Shown: positions 52,868-61,680 of the stretch, one piece after another | Layout: every line of letters starts with the position of its first letter | How positions within the stretch are numbered: position 1 is the stretch's first letter | Assembly (NCBI GenBank): GCA_964545715.1 | Contig: CAZJHX010000043.1 | Location: forward strand, 1-64,000 | DNA length: 64,000 bases | Direction of reading: 5' to 3' | Source: CAZJHX01 sp964545715 | GTDB taxonomy: Bacteria > Myxococcota_A > UBA9042 > GCA-2863065 | The notes under the pieces: generated by a model | Database searches by the model: none | What the model saw: the letters and a program-made list of their open reading frames with translations, nothing else | What the model was told of the DNA's origin: nothing | Program-made: the position numbers and the translations under genes

Positions 52868-54073
52868 TCAGGGGTTCTGGCCGGTGCTGTACCAGCTGAC
52901 CAGCACGTCCAGCTCGTCGGTGGTCAGCGCCGGCATCGGCGTGGGGGGCATCTGGGCGGTGGTGACGCGCGCCAGGATCGAGTCGGCCAGCGAGCGCGTG
53001 GTCTCGTAGTCGGTGAACTCGTGCTTGGGCGCGCTGTAGCCGTCGGAGTGGCAGATGCCGCAGCGCAGCTCCAGGATCGGCGCGACCTCGGTGGCGAAGC
53101 TGACGGGCGTACCGATCAGCAGGCCGACGACGTCCGTGCCGCGGCCGATCCAGACGGTGCCGTAGCCGTCGATCGTCATCGCGCCCGTGTCGGTGGTCGA
53201 CTCCAGCGGCGCCAGCCCGGTCAGGACGCCGTTGTCGATCGTGATGGCGCCGGCGGCGGTCAGGACGACTCCTGCCACAGCGGCCTCGGCGGCGGCGGTG
53301 CTGTCGTCAGCCAATGTGTAGCGCTGGTAGGCGCCGTCACTGGTGCGCACGGTGAGGCCCGCGTCCGACGTGATCGAGAAGCCGTCGCCTGTCGCGCAGA
53401 TCGAGGTGATGTTGCCCAGCTGCTGCGGGACGGCCACGTAGGTCAGCGTGACGGAGTCCAGCTCGTACAGGGCGGGGCCGAACGCCACGAGGACCTCCGC
53501 GCCGGCCACGCCGACCGCCGTCGCCGCGCCGGGCTCAGACACAAACGCGATGTGACTGAGCACGTCGCCCGACGACATGTAGAGGCCCTGGTCGGTCGCC
53601 AGCCACAGCGTCTCGGTCGCCGCGCCGGCGTCGACAGCCAGGGCGTGTACGCGCGTGGTGGCCAGCGCGTCGGACAGCGGCGACGTCAGCAGTCTGTCCT
53701 CGAACGTATGAAAGAGGCCCTGCTCAGCCGCGACAAAGGCGCCGCTCTGCCGGGCAGCCATCGCGTGTACGGCGCCCGTCGACAGCGGTGCCGATGCGTC
53801 CGCGGCAAACACGGCCACCTCAACCAGCCCGGCCGCGCCGACGCTGTAGACCCCGTCTTCGGTCCCGACCAGCGCGACGCCATCGTCCGTGGCCATGGCC
53901 GTGATCGTCGCCGGCGCTTGATAGGTCAGCTGATCGACGGCCTGGTCGCTCCAGGTGGCCGCCCCGGACACGACGGTGATCTCGATCGGGGACGCCGGCT
54001 CAGTGGGCAGGGACTCGTTGCAGCCCAACATGCACAGCGCGCCGGCAGCCAGAATTATGAGCGTTTGCTTCAC
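52868..54073 (-). CDS. Lipoprotein with propeller-like repeats and C-terminal cytochrome c motif
   Basis: 401 residues from GTG 54073, which sits 6 nt after GAGGAG; GTG 54076 is an alternative. Lipobox ALCMLGC. Residues ~40-310 contain repeated VLVGTEDGVYSVG / WLATDQGLYMSSG-type blades, suggesting a two-component-regulator-like beta-propeller. The C-terminal ~85 residues have EVAPILELRCGICHSDGY (CxxCH haem) and later MPPTPMPALT with an axial Met candidate, as in PSCyt-type domains. First gene of the operon ending with DUF1501. Confidence 0.78.
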   Translation of the reverse strand: MKQTLIILAAGALCMLGCNESLPTEPASPIEITVVSGAATWSDQAVDQLTYQAPATITAMATDDGVALVGTEDGVYSVGAAGLVEVAVFAADASAPLSTGAVHAMAARQSGAFVAAEQGLFHTFEDRLLTSPLSDALATTRVHALAVDAGAATETLWLATDQGLYMSSGDVLSHIAFVSEPGAATAVGVAGAEVLVAFGPALYELDSVTLTYVAVPQQLGNITSICATGDGFSITSDAGLTVRTSDGAYQRYTLADDSTAAAEAAVAGVVLTAAGAITIDNGVLTGLAPLESTTDTGAMTIDGYGTVWIGRGTDVVGLLIGTPVSFATEVAPILELRCGICHSDGYSAPKHEFTDYETTRSLADSILARVTTAQMPPTPMPALTTDELDVLVSWYSTGQNP

Positions 54074-54238
54074 CACTTTCTCCTCGTGCAAATGACCGAT
54101 GCTCATTCACTTCGCAAGGCATGGGCCATCTGTAAGTATCTGAAACTATTGAATGTATCGTGATTGCCGGTGTCAGGCTGTGTTGTCGGTATGAACAGTG
54201 GTGTCAACCTTCGTAGACAGTGGTCGGACGCCGTTGTA
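54074..54238. other. Divergent promoter region, no gene
   Basis: About 165 bp between the leftward cytochrome operon and the rightward glycosyltransferase gene. It contains the AT-rich stretch CTGAAACTATTGAATGTATC (54140-54159). No clear -35/-10 pair on either strand could be chosen. Confidence 0.4.
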
Positions 54239-56329
54239 ATGTCCGCCGCCATGGTCCGCTGGTCCGCCTTTACAGTCCTGCTGATAGCCGCTTTGGGAAC
54301 CGGGTTCCTGGCGGTGCGCAGTACGACTCAGCGCGGCATGACCATGCGGATCTACGACAACCTCCGCTGGTCCGGTGAGCCCAGCGTCGAGCAGGTGGTC
54401 GAGCACCTGGACTACGGACCGCGCCTGAGGCGCAACCCGGTCGCCGTACCCGATCGATCGTCGGTGCGGCTGGACGGCTGGGTGATGGCGCCGCGCGGCG
54501 GGACCTACGACTTCCTGATCGAGTCCACCGACGACGCCTGGCTGCGGGTGAACAACAAGACCATCGTGACGCATCGGCGCGGGAAGGAGTTCTCCAAGGG
54601 ATCCGTGCGCCTGACCAAGGGCTTTCACGAGCTGCGCATTCAGACGCGCCATCGCCGCGGCGACTCCCGGTTGAGAGTGCAGTGGCGCCTGCCGTCGGGC
54701 TATATGAACATGGAGGCGCTGCAGCCGATCTTTGTTCAGCCGGTCGAGCCCGTGCGCGGTCCGGCGCTGCCGCTGGCGATGCGTCTGGGCCCGGTGCTGC
54801 TGTTGCTGCTGGCGGGGCTTGTGGCGTTTGGCCCGGCCGTGGTGCGGTTTGCCCGAAGCTTTGCCACCGATCAGGCGCGTCGTCGCCGTGTATTGCTGGG
54901 CGCCACGCTGTTCGTCGCGACCGTGGGCGTGCGCTGCTGGGATCTCAACGGCGCGGGCGAGACGTCCGACGAGTGGGCGTACGCGGGCGCCGGGCGGATC
55001 TACGTGTCCAACATGGCGCACGGTTACTTCCAAAGCTTGTACTGGAACACCAACGAAGAGCATCCGCCCATCGGCAAGTATGTGTACGGCGTCGTCAGCC
55101 ACCTGGCCGGCACCGACAGCTATACGCCGCTGCGCTTTGCGTCCGCGGTGATGGCCGGCTTCACGGTGCTGCTGACGTTTATGTTCGGCACGCGCTTCAT
55201 CGGCGGCTGGGTCGGGTTCTTTGCCGGGCTGATCCTGGTGTTCTTGCCGCCGTTCATCGCGCACGGGAAGGTGGCTGCGCTGGATGCGCCGTCCGTGCTG
55301 CTATTTACGCTGGGCGTGTACCTCTTCGCGCGCGCGATCACAGCCGAGGGACACCAGAACAAGTGGTACCTGGCGGCCGGACTGGTCGCGTGCCTGGCCT
55401 TTGCGACCAAGTTCTCCAACGCCACGCTCTTCATCTTCATGATGGTGCTGCACTTTGCGCATGAGTGGCGCAACATCCGCCGGCGCGGGATCCTGGAGCT
55501 GCCGATCTCGCTGTACATCCTGCCGGCGCTGCCGATGATCGTGCTGCTGATCGTGTGGCCGTGGCTGTGGCGCGAGCCGTTCGGGCAGCTGGTGACCACC
55601 CTGCAGCACTGGGATTATCCCATTCAGGAGTGGTTTCTGGGGCATTACCGGCAGCCGCCCTGGTACTACTTTCCGGTCACGTTCGTGGCGACCACACCGG
55701 CGGTGCTGCTGGTCGGGTTCGGCGCATTCTTCTACACGGCCTGGAAGCGGCGCTCGTTTACCAACCTGATCGTGCTGCTGTGGTTCCTGACGCCGTTCTT
55801 GTGGACGATCAGCGTGCTCAAGCAGGACGGCATTCGCTACATCTACAACATGTATCCGCCCCTGGCGTTGATGATCGCGATTGGCGCCGACGTGTTCATC
55901 CGCAGGGTGTCCTGGCGGCCGTTTGCCGCTATCGGAACCGCCGTCTACCTCGCGGTTCAGTGTTGGACCGTGCACCCGTACTACCTGGACTATTACAGCG
56001 AGCTGGTTGGCGGCACAGGCACCGTATACGACAAGTCGCTGTTCGAGGTCGGCTGGTGGGGCGAGGGCATGGACAAGGCCTACGAGTTCGTCAACGAGGA
56101 GGCGGAGTCCGGCGCCACGTGGGACGTGATCGGCGTCGTGAACCACACGTCCGACATGCTGCGCGACGACCTGGTGTATGACCCGGAGTCACCGCAGTAT
56201 CTGATCAAGGCGTACATCAGCCCGCGCGAGGTCCAGCGCAAGGGCTATACAGAGGTCTTCAAGGTCGAGGTGGCGAGCGCGCCGCTGGTCATCGTCTACC
56301 AGCGAGACGACCTTCTCGAAACCGACTGA
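54239..56329 (+). CDS. GT39/ArnT-like glycosyltransferase with N-terminal PA14 domain
   Basis: 696 residues from ATG 54239; ATG 54191 and TTG 54164 are in-frame alternatives. One N-terminal helix anchors a periplasmic PA14-like domain (~25-170: PRGGTYDFLIESTDDAWLRV, LTKGFHELRIQT). About ten transmembrane helices follow. The GT-C catalytic motif is TSDEWAYAGAGR with acidic Asp-Glu, followed by EEHPPIGKYVYG. Such enzymes transfer a sugar from a polyprenyl phosphate to protein or lipid A. The PA14 fusion suggests carbohydrate recognition. Acceptor unknown. Confidence 0.85.
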   Translation: MSAAMVRWSAFTVLLIAALGTGFLAVRSTTQRGMTMRIYDNLRWSGEPSVEQVVEHLDYGPRLRRNPVAVPDRSSVRLDGWVMAPRGGTYDFLIESTDDAWLRVNNKTIVTHRRGKEFSKGSVRLTKGFHELRIQTRHRRGDSRLRVQWRLPSGYMNMEALQPIFVQPVEPVRGPALPLAMRLGPVLLLLLAGLVAFGPAVVRFARSFATDQARRRRVLLGATLFVATVGVRCWDLNGAGETSDEWAYAGAGRIYVSNMAHGYFQSLYWNTNEEHPPIGKYVYGVVSHLAGTDSYTPLRFASAVMAGFTVLLTFMFGTRFIGGWVGFFAGLILVFLPPFIAHGKVAALDAPSVLLFTLGVYLFARAITAEGHQNKWYLAAGLVACLAFATKFSNATLFIFMMVLHFAHEWRNIRRRGILELPISLYILPALPMIVLLIVWPWLWREPFGQLVTTLQHWDYPIQEWFLGHYRQPPWYYFPVTFVATTPAVLLVGFGAFFYTAWKRRSFTNLIVLLWFLTPFLWTISVLKQDGIRYIYNMYPPLALMIAIGADVFIRRVSWRPFAAIGTAVYLAVQCWTVHPYYLDYYSELVGGTGTVYDKSLFEVGWWGEGMDKAYEFVNEEAESGATWDVIGVVNHTSDMLRDDLVYDPESPQYLIKAYISPREVQRKGYTEVFKVEVASAPLVIVYQRDDLLETD

Positions 56330-56335
56330 CTTCTC

Positions 56336-56341
56336 TATACT
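56336..56341 (+). promoter_or_regulatory. -10 hexamer of amidotransferase gene, leaderless
   Basis: TATACT lies 6 nt before ATG 56348, inside the 18-bp gap after the glycosyltransferase gene. No Shine-Dalgarno is present before the ATG. Confidence 0.45.
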
Positions 56342-56347
56342 GCGCCG

Positions 56348-57088
56348 ATGTCAGGCCCCAGCCCACGTTTTCTGTTGTTGCAGGCGCGTCTCGAAGGCGA
56401 CGAGATGGCGCGCCACGAGCACGAGTGCTTTTACAAGGCTCTGGAGGTCCCCGAAGCCTCGGTCAAGTGCTGGAATCTGCTGCAGGGCCCGCCCACAGAG
56501 CGCGAGCTGGACCAGACCGACCTGCTGTTGATCGGTGGGTCGGGGCACTTCTCCGTGTGCGACGACGACCCCTTCATTCACCAGTTCCTCGATTTTCTGG
56601 GCGACGTCTGCGTGGCGCGGCGCTTTCCCACCTTTGCGTCGTGCTTCGGCTTTCAGGGACTGGTCGTCGCGGGCGGCGGCGAGGTGATCCACGATGTCCC
56701 CAACACCGAGGTCGGCACGTTCGACATCTTTGTCAGTGAGGAGGGGCTCAAGGACCCGCTGCTTGGCGACATCGGGCCGTCGTTCAAAGCGCAGCTTGGG
56801 CACAAGGACCGCGCGACGCGGCTGCCGGCCGGCATGACCCACCTCGCGTCGTCCGCGCTGGTGCCGTACCAGTGCGTGCGCGTCGGTGATAGCGACGTCT
56901 TCGGTACGCAGTTTCACCCGGAGCTGACTCGGCAGGCCAACACGCTGCGATACCTGCGCTACCAGGCCGGCTACGTGGAGGCCGAGCCGGATCGCCCCGA
57001 AGACCAGGTGCTGCAGTCCATGGAAGAGTCTCCGCTGGCCACCGCGCTGTTGCCGCGCTGGATGAACGCCGCGCTGTCCCGCTCATGA
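56348..57088 (+). CDS. Class I glutamine amidotransferase-like protein
   Basis: 246 residues with a single GATase1 domain. The nucleophile elbow reads ASCFGFQ (Cys about residue 99) and the catalytic His-Glu lie in GTQFHPELT. LLIGGSGHFSV is the early oxyanion strand. The sequence resembles stand-alone GuaA-like amidotransferases (YfeJ type). No synthetase partner is adjacent. Its stop overlaps the DUF72 gene by 4 nt. Confidence 0.85.
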   Translation: MSGPSPRFLLLQARLEGDEMARHEHECFYKALEVPEASVKCWNLLQGPPTERELDQTDLLLIGGSGHFSVCDDDPFIHQFLDFLGDVCVARRFPTFASCFGFQGLVVAGGGEVIHDVPNTEVGTFDIFVSEEGLKDPLLGDIGPSFKAQLGHKDRATRLPAGMTHLASSALVPYQCVRVGDSDVFGTQFHPELTRQANTLRYLRYQAGYVEAEPDRPEDQVLQSMEESPLATALLPRWMNAALSRS

Positions 57089-57523
57089 CACGTCTGCACG
57101 TCGGCACCAGCGGCTACGCGTACAAAGAGTGGCGCGGCAGCTTCTACCCCGAGAAGCTGGCCCAGAAGAAGTGGCTGGCGTACTACGCCGATCACTTCAA
57201 ATCGGTCGAGATCAACAACACCTTCTATCGGTATCCCAAGGCCGCGATGCTGGCGAAGTGGTCTGACGCGGTGGGCGACGACTTCCGCTTCGTGATCAAG
57301 GCCTCGCGGTACATCACGCACCGCAAGCGGCTGAAGGACCCCGGCGACACCGTGCCGTTTCTGCTGGAGCAGACGGCCGAGGGGTTGAGCGACAAGCTGG
57401 GGCTGATCTTTCTGCAGCTGCCGCCCAACATGTTGGTCAACCTGGACCGCTTCAAAGCGTTTCACGAGTTTCTGGCTGCCCGCGACGACTGTCCGCGTAT
57501 CGCGTGGGAGCTGCGGCACGAGT
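57085..57523 (+). CDS. DUF72-family protein, truncated by assembly gap
   Basis: 146 residues are visible before the N run; the family is usually 240-290, so the 3' part is missing from the assembly. Motifs: VGTSGYAYKEWRGSFYPEKL at the start, VEINNTFYRYP and FVIKASRYITH, all diagnostic of the YecE/DUF72 TIM barrel. LGLIFLQLPPN follows. Function of DUF72 is not established. Translationally coupled to the amidotransferase. Confidence 0.88.
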
Positions 57524-57623
57524 NNNNNNNNNNNNNNNNNNNNNNNNNNNNNNNNNNNNNNNNNNNNNNNNNNNNNNNNNNNNNNNNNNNNNNNNNNNNN
57601 NNNNNNNNNNNNNNNNNNNNNNN
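57524..57623. other. Assembly gap (100 N)
   Basis: Exactly 100 ambiguous bases, the conventional placeholder for a gap of unknown length. The right-hand sequence begins inside an 18-bp tandem repeat, a likely cause of the break. Confidence 0.98.
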
Positions 57624-57659
57624 AAGGCTCCCGAGGGCGACAAGGCTCCCGAGGGCGAC
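57624..57659 (+). repeat. 18-bp tandem repeat at gap edge
   Basis: Two perfect copies of an 18-bp unit encoding KAPEGD, followed by a partial copy. The array probably continues into the N run. Confidence 0.8.
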
Positions 57660-58094
57660 AAGGCTCCTGAGAAGGCCGCCGAGCCCGCCAAGACCGCCGA
57701 GCCCGCCAAGGCCGCAGCCGCTCCGTCCGGCAAGTCCAACCACGACAAGTTCCAGGGCGACTGGGGCATCGACGTCGAGCGCATGATGGCGCTGAACCCC
57801 AAGATGGCCGAGGCCGCCAAGGCCAACCCGGCGATGGTTGAGCAGATGCAGAAAGCCATGGGCGCCGCGACGATCTCGATCGGCAAGGACTCCCTGGTCG
57901 CCAAGGGCTTCAAGCCCAAGGATGACAAAGCCACCTACAAGATCCTCTCCGAGAAGGGCAACTCGATGGTTATCGAGAGCAAGGACGAGGGCAAAGAGGA
58001 GGTCGAGAAGATGACCGTGACCTTCGAGAGCGACGACAAGATCACCCTCACCAAGGACGGTGAGGACGAGAAGATGCCGCTCAAGCGCAAGTAA
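57624..58094 (+). CDS. Lys/Ala/Glu-repeat protein, 5' end lost in gap
   Basis: 156 C-terminal residues. They open with KAPEGD repeats and an AEPAKTAEPAK linker, then a compact domain of ~110 residues (FQGDWGIDVERMMAL to KMPLKRK). The domain is rich in alternating beta-strands such as NSMVIESKDEG and DKITLTKDGEDE, perhaps lipocalin-like. A signal peptide cannot be judged because the N-terminus is missing. No family recognised. Confidence 0.7.
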   Translation, partial: KAPEGDKAPEGDKAPEKAAEPAKTAEPAKAAAAPSGKSNHDKFQGDWGIDVERMMALNPKMAEAAKANPAMVEQMQKAMGAATISIGKDSLVAKGFKPKDDKATYKILSEKGNSMVIESKDEGKEEVEKMTVTFESDDKITLTKDGEDEKMPLKRK

Positions 58095-58145
58095 GCGCCC
58101 CCCTTTCCTCGAGTTCCCCCCGTAAAACCAATCCTTGACCGTCCC

Positions 58146-59288
58146 ATGACGCTGCGGCATCGTGCGCGCGTGCGGGTCTATATGGACCATAACGCGACGA
58201 CGCCGCTGTGCGTCGAAGCGGGGCAGGCGATGGCGGCGTGGCTGACCCCCGGCGCGGTCGCCAATGCATCCAGCGTGCACGCCGAGGGGCGGTCAGCGCG
58301 CGAGGCGGTAGAGTCCGCGCGAGCGGCTGTGGCGCTGGCGATCGGCGCCGCGTCCCCCAAAGAGGTCATCTTTACGTCGGGCGCCACCGAGGCCAACAAT
58401 ACCGTGCTGCGGGCGGCCGGCGGGGCGATCGTGACCAGCGCCATCGAGCACGTCTCCGTTTTGGATGCGGCGCGCGCCCTGGGCGACGTCACCGCGGTCG
58501 GCGTGGGCGGGGCAGGGCGGCTGGACCTGTACGCGCTGGACGCTGCGCTGCGGTTTGAGCCGGCGCTCTGCTCGATCATCTGGGCCAACAACGAGACCGG
58601 CGTGATCCAGGACGTGATGGCCATCGCCGAGCTGTGTCGCAAGCGCGACGTACCGTGCCATCTGGACGGGGCCCAGGCGCTGGGGAAGATCGACCTGTCC
58701 GTTGAGGACGTGGGCTGCGATTTTGCCACCTTCAGCGCCCACAAGGTCAACGGACCGCTGGGTTGCGGCGCGTTGTATGTGCGTAAGGGCGCCACCTTGA
58801 GCGGCCCGCTGCTGGCCGGCGGACATCAGGAGCGCGGTCGTCGTGCGGGTACCGAGAACGTGGCGGCGATCGCCGGCTTTGGTGCGGCGGCGCGGCGGGT
58901 GTCGGCGGTGCTTGACCGCATGGACATGGTGGCGTCGCTGCGCGATCGGCTGCGCAACGGGCTCGTGGAGCTTGGCATGATCGCGGTCGGTGAGGGCGCC
59001 GATCGCCTTCCCAACACCCTGTCGGTGCGACTGCCGTCGGTCGATGGCGAGACGCTGCTGATGGCGTTTGACCTGGCCGGCGTGTCGGTCTCGGCAGGAT
59101 CGGCCTGCACGGCCGGATCGCTGGAGCCCAGCCACGTGCTGCTGGCGATGGGGCTGGACGAAGAGGACGCCCGCGGGGCCATCCGCCTGAGCCTGGGGCC
59201 CGGCAACACCGTGGCGGAGGTCGAGCGGGTGCTGCTGATCGCCCAGGAGATCGTACGCCGCGTGCAGGTTGTGCGAGGCGCCGCATGA
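58146..59288 (+). CDS. Cysteine desulfurase (NifS/IscS family)
   Basis: 380 residues from ATG 58146; ATG 58182 (MDHNAT) would also fit the family. A PLP enzyme supplying persulphide sulphur. Motifs: YMDHNATTPL, SGATEANN, IEHVSV, HLDGAQALGKI, PLP Lys in FSAHKVNGPLGCGALYV and active-site Cys in SAGSACTAG. It overlaps mnmA (ATGA), so its likely role is sulphur donation for tRNA 2-thiolation. No IscU or regulator neighbours. Confidence 0.93.
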   Translation: MTLRHRARVRVYMDHNATTPLCVEAGQAMAAWLTPGAVANASSVHAEGRSAREAVESARAAVALAIGAASPKEVIFTSGATEANNTVLRAAGGAIVTSAIEHVSVLDAARALGDVTAVGVGGAGRLDLYALDAALRFEPALCSIIWANNETGVIQDVMAIAELCRKRDVPCHLDGAQALGKIDLSVEDVGCDFATFSAHKVNGPLGCGALYVRKGATLSGPLLAGGHQERGRRAGTENVAAIAGFGAAARRVSAVLDRMDMVASLRDRLRNGLVELGMIAVGEGADRLPNTLSVRLPSVDGETLLMAFDLAGVSVSAGSACTAGSLEPSHVLLAMGLDEEDARGAIRLSLGPGNTVAEVERVLLIAQEIVRRVQVVRGAA

Positions 59289-60361
59289 AGGTCGTCGTCG
59301 CCATGAGCGGCGGTGTGGACTCTGCCGTCACCGCGGGCCTGCTGGTCGAACAGGGCCACGAGGTTGTGGGCATCACGATGCACCTGAGCGACAGCGCCGA
59401 CGACGTGGAGCGCCAGGGCACGTGCTGCGCGCCGGACGACGCTCATGACGCGCGCCGCGTGGCCGCCCACCTGGGCATCCCCCACTACGTCGCCAACTAC
59501 AAAAAGCAGTTCAAGAGCGCGGTCATCGATCGCTTTGTGGCGGACTACAGCCAGGGCCTGACGCCCAGCCCCTGCGTGCGGTGCAACGACGTGCTGAAGT
59601 TCAAGCTGCTGCTCAGTCGCGCGATGGCGCTGGGCTGCGACAAGCTGGCCACCGGGCATTACGCGCGCGTAGTGGCCAACGGTGACGCGTTTGGCCTGTA
59701 TCGCGCGGTCGATACGCACAAGGACCAGAGCTACTTTCTGTTCGGTGCGACTCAGGAGGCGCTGAGTCGCGTGCTCTTTCCGGTCGGCGGCTTTGAGAAG
59801 GACGACGTGCGCGGTCACGCGGAGCGACTGGGCTTGCCCGTCGCGCACAAGGCGGAGTCGCAGGACATCTGCTTTGTCCCGGACGGCGACTATGCCGGCT
59901 TCGTGGAGAAGCACGCGGCGCCGGTCGAGGGCGAGGTGGTCGACCAGGACGGTGAGGTGTTGGGACGCCACAAGGGCATTCACAAGTTCACTGTGGGCCA
60001 GCGGCGTGGGCTGGGCCTGCCGGGTGGAACACCCAAGCGCTTTGTGATCGGCATCTCAGCGCCCGATGGTCGCGTGGTTGTGGGGCCCGAGTCGGCCGTA
60101 TTTGCGACTGGTCTGACGGCGGATCGCTGCAACTGGATCACGGGTGAGGCACCGGCGGACGGCAGCGACGTGCTGGCGCGGATCCGGCATCGCAGCAAGC
60201 CTGTTCCCGCGACGGTCATCAGCGCCAACGGCGAGCTGCGGCTGCGGTTTGCCGAGCCGATTCGCGCGGTGGCGCCGGGTCAGGCGGCGGTGCTGTACGA
60301 CGCGTCGACCCCGGATCGCGTGTTGGGCGGCGGCTGGATCCGCCGGGCGGTGACAGCGTGA
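59285..60361 (+). CDS. mnmA: tRNA-specific 2-thiouridylase
   Basis: 358 residues, forming s2U34 of tRNA-Lys, Glu and Gln with ATP and persulphide. Motifs: P-loop AMSGGVDSAVTAGLL, first catalytic Cys in PSPCVRCND, ATGHYARV, second Cys in AESQDICFVPDG and GQRRGLGLPGG. The start overlaps the desulfurase stop and its end overlaps mtaB, a tightly coupled sulphur-relay operon. Confidence 0.96.
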   Translation: MKVVVAMSGGVDSAVTAGLLVEQGHEVVGITMHLSDSADDVERQGTCCAPDDAHDARRVAAHLGIPHYVANYKKQFKSAVIDRFVADYSQGLTPSPCVRCNDVLKFKLLLSRAMALGCDKLATGHYARVVANGDAFGLYRAVDTHKDQSYFLFGATQEALSRVLFPVGGFEKDDVRGHAERLGLPVAHKAESQDICFVPDGDYAGFVEKHAAPVEGEVVDQDGEVLGRHKGIHKFTVGQRRGLGLPGGTPKRFVIGISAPDGRVVVGPESAVFATGLTADRCNWITGEAPADGSDVLARIRHRSKPVPATVISANGELRLRFAEPIRAVAPGQAAVLYDASTPDRVLGGGWIRRAVTA

Positions 60362-61680
60362 TCCGGGTCGGGTTGCGCACGTTCGGCTGCAAGGCCAATC
60401 AGGCGGACTCCGCGGCGCTGCGTGATGCGGTCGCCGGTAGTGTGGGTCAGCCGGTGGACTTCCCCAGCGGGACCGAGGACCTGGACGTCGTGATCGTCAA
60501 CACCTGCACCGTGACGCACACCGCGGACGCCGACGCACGGCAGCTGATCCGTCGCTATCGGCGTGGCAGTCCCGACGCGCGGATCGTGGTGACGGGCTGC
60601 TATGCCCAGACCGATCGGGAGGCGCTGGAGGCCATGCCCGAGGTCGACAAGGTGGTCGGCAACGTCCACAAGTCGGCGATTCCGGACATGGTCGCGCGCA
60701 TGCTGCGCGGAGAGGACGCGGAGCCGGCGTTTGAGCGCGCCGGGCACCGGGATTGGAACCCGACATTGCGCGACGCGGCCGCGATTCGGACGCTGGCGGC
60801 AGGTCGGTCGCGCCCGTTTGTGAAGGTGCAGGACGGCTGTGACTACGTGTGCAGCTTCTGCATCATCCCGCAGGCGCGGGGGGCGAGCCGATCGCTGAGC
60901 ATGGACACCGTCGTGGCCGAGATCACACGGTACGAGGCGTTGGGGGCGCGCGAGATCGTGCTGACCGGCATCCATCTGGGGCACTGGGGGCGCGATCTGG
61001 AGCCTCGGCGCAGCTTTGCCGACATGATGGTGGAGCTGTTGGAGCGCACGACGGTCGATCGGTATCGGATCTCGTCCCTGGAGCCCAACGAAGTCGACTC
61101 TGCGGTGCTCGAGTTGGTGGCTACCCACCCGCGTGTGTGCCCGCATCTGCACGTGCCGCTTCAGTCGGGCGACGATCGGACGCTGGCGGCGATGCGACGG
61201 GTGTATCGCACGGCGAAGTACACGACGGCGGTGGAGCGATTTCGGGAGCTGCTGCCGCACGGGGCCTGGGGGATCGACGTCATGGTCGGCTTCCCCGGCG
61301 AGGACGGGGAGCGCTTTGAGGCCACGGTGGATTATCTGCGCGGCATCAAGCTGACGTACCTGCACGTCTTTCCGTACAGCCCGCGACGCGGGACCCCGGC
61401 GGCCACGATGCGGGACCAGGTGGATCCGCGGATCAAGCGGGCCCGGGTCGGTGTGTTGACCGCGCTGTCAAAAGAGCGCCGCGCCGCACACGCGCAGGCC
61501 GGTGTGGGCGCCGAAGACGCGGTGTTGGTGGAGGACCGGCGCGTGAACGGGTATCTTCGCGGCTTCACCAGTACCTATGTGCCGGTGCTGTTCGAGGGAC
61601 CCGACAGCCTGTTTAATCAATTGGTGCCTGTGCGCATCACGGACGCAGAGGGGATGAACGCTTGGGGAGCGGCCCTGTAA
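60358..61680 (+). CDS. mtaB: tRNA t6A37 methylthiotransferase MtaB
   Basis: 440 residues from GTG 60358. A radical-SAM enzyme converting t6A37 to ms2t6A. N-terminal UPF0004 domain with RTFGCKANQAD and NTCTVTHTAD; radical-SAM cluster in DGCDYVCSFCIIPQARG; HVPLQSGDD and FPGEDGE; C-terminal TRAM-like domain. Three Cys pairs are as expected. The 3' end overlaps the RNase III frame. Confidence 0.94.
   Translation: MIRVGLRTFGCKANQADSAALRDAVAGSVGQPVDFPSGTEDLDVVIVNTCTVTHTADADARQLIRRYRRGSPDARIVVTGCYAQTDREALEAMPEVDKVVGNVHKSAIPDMVARMLRGEDAEPAFERAGHRDWNPTLRDAAAIRTLAAGRSRPFVKVQDGCDYVCSFCIIPQARGASRSLSMDTVVAEITRYEALGAREIVLTGIHLGHWGRDLEPRRSFADMMVELLERTTVDRYRISSLEPNEVDSAVLELVATHPRVCPHLHVPLQSGDDRTLAAMRRVYRTAKYTTAVERFRELLPHGAWGIDVMVGFPGEDGERFEATVDYLRGIKLTYLHVFPYSPRRGTPAATMRDQVDPRIKRARVGVLTALSKERRAAHAQAGVGAEDAVLVEDRRVNGYLRGFTSTYVPVLFEGPDSLFNQLVPVRITDAEGMNAWGAAL

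Noticed and set aside
51221..54163. A 980-codon open frame on the plus strand
   Set aside because: It lies entirely antisense to the four-gene cytochrome/DUF1501 operon, and is composed of His/Gln/Arg/Gly-rich sequence typical of frame shadows at high GC. No domain or Shine-Dalgarno supports it.
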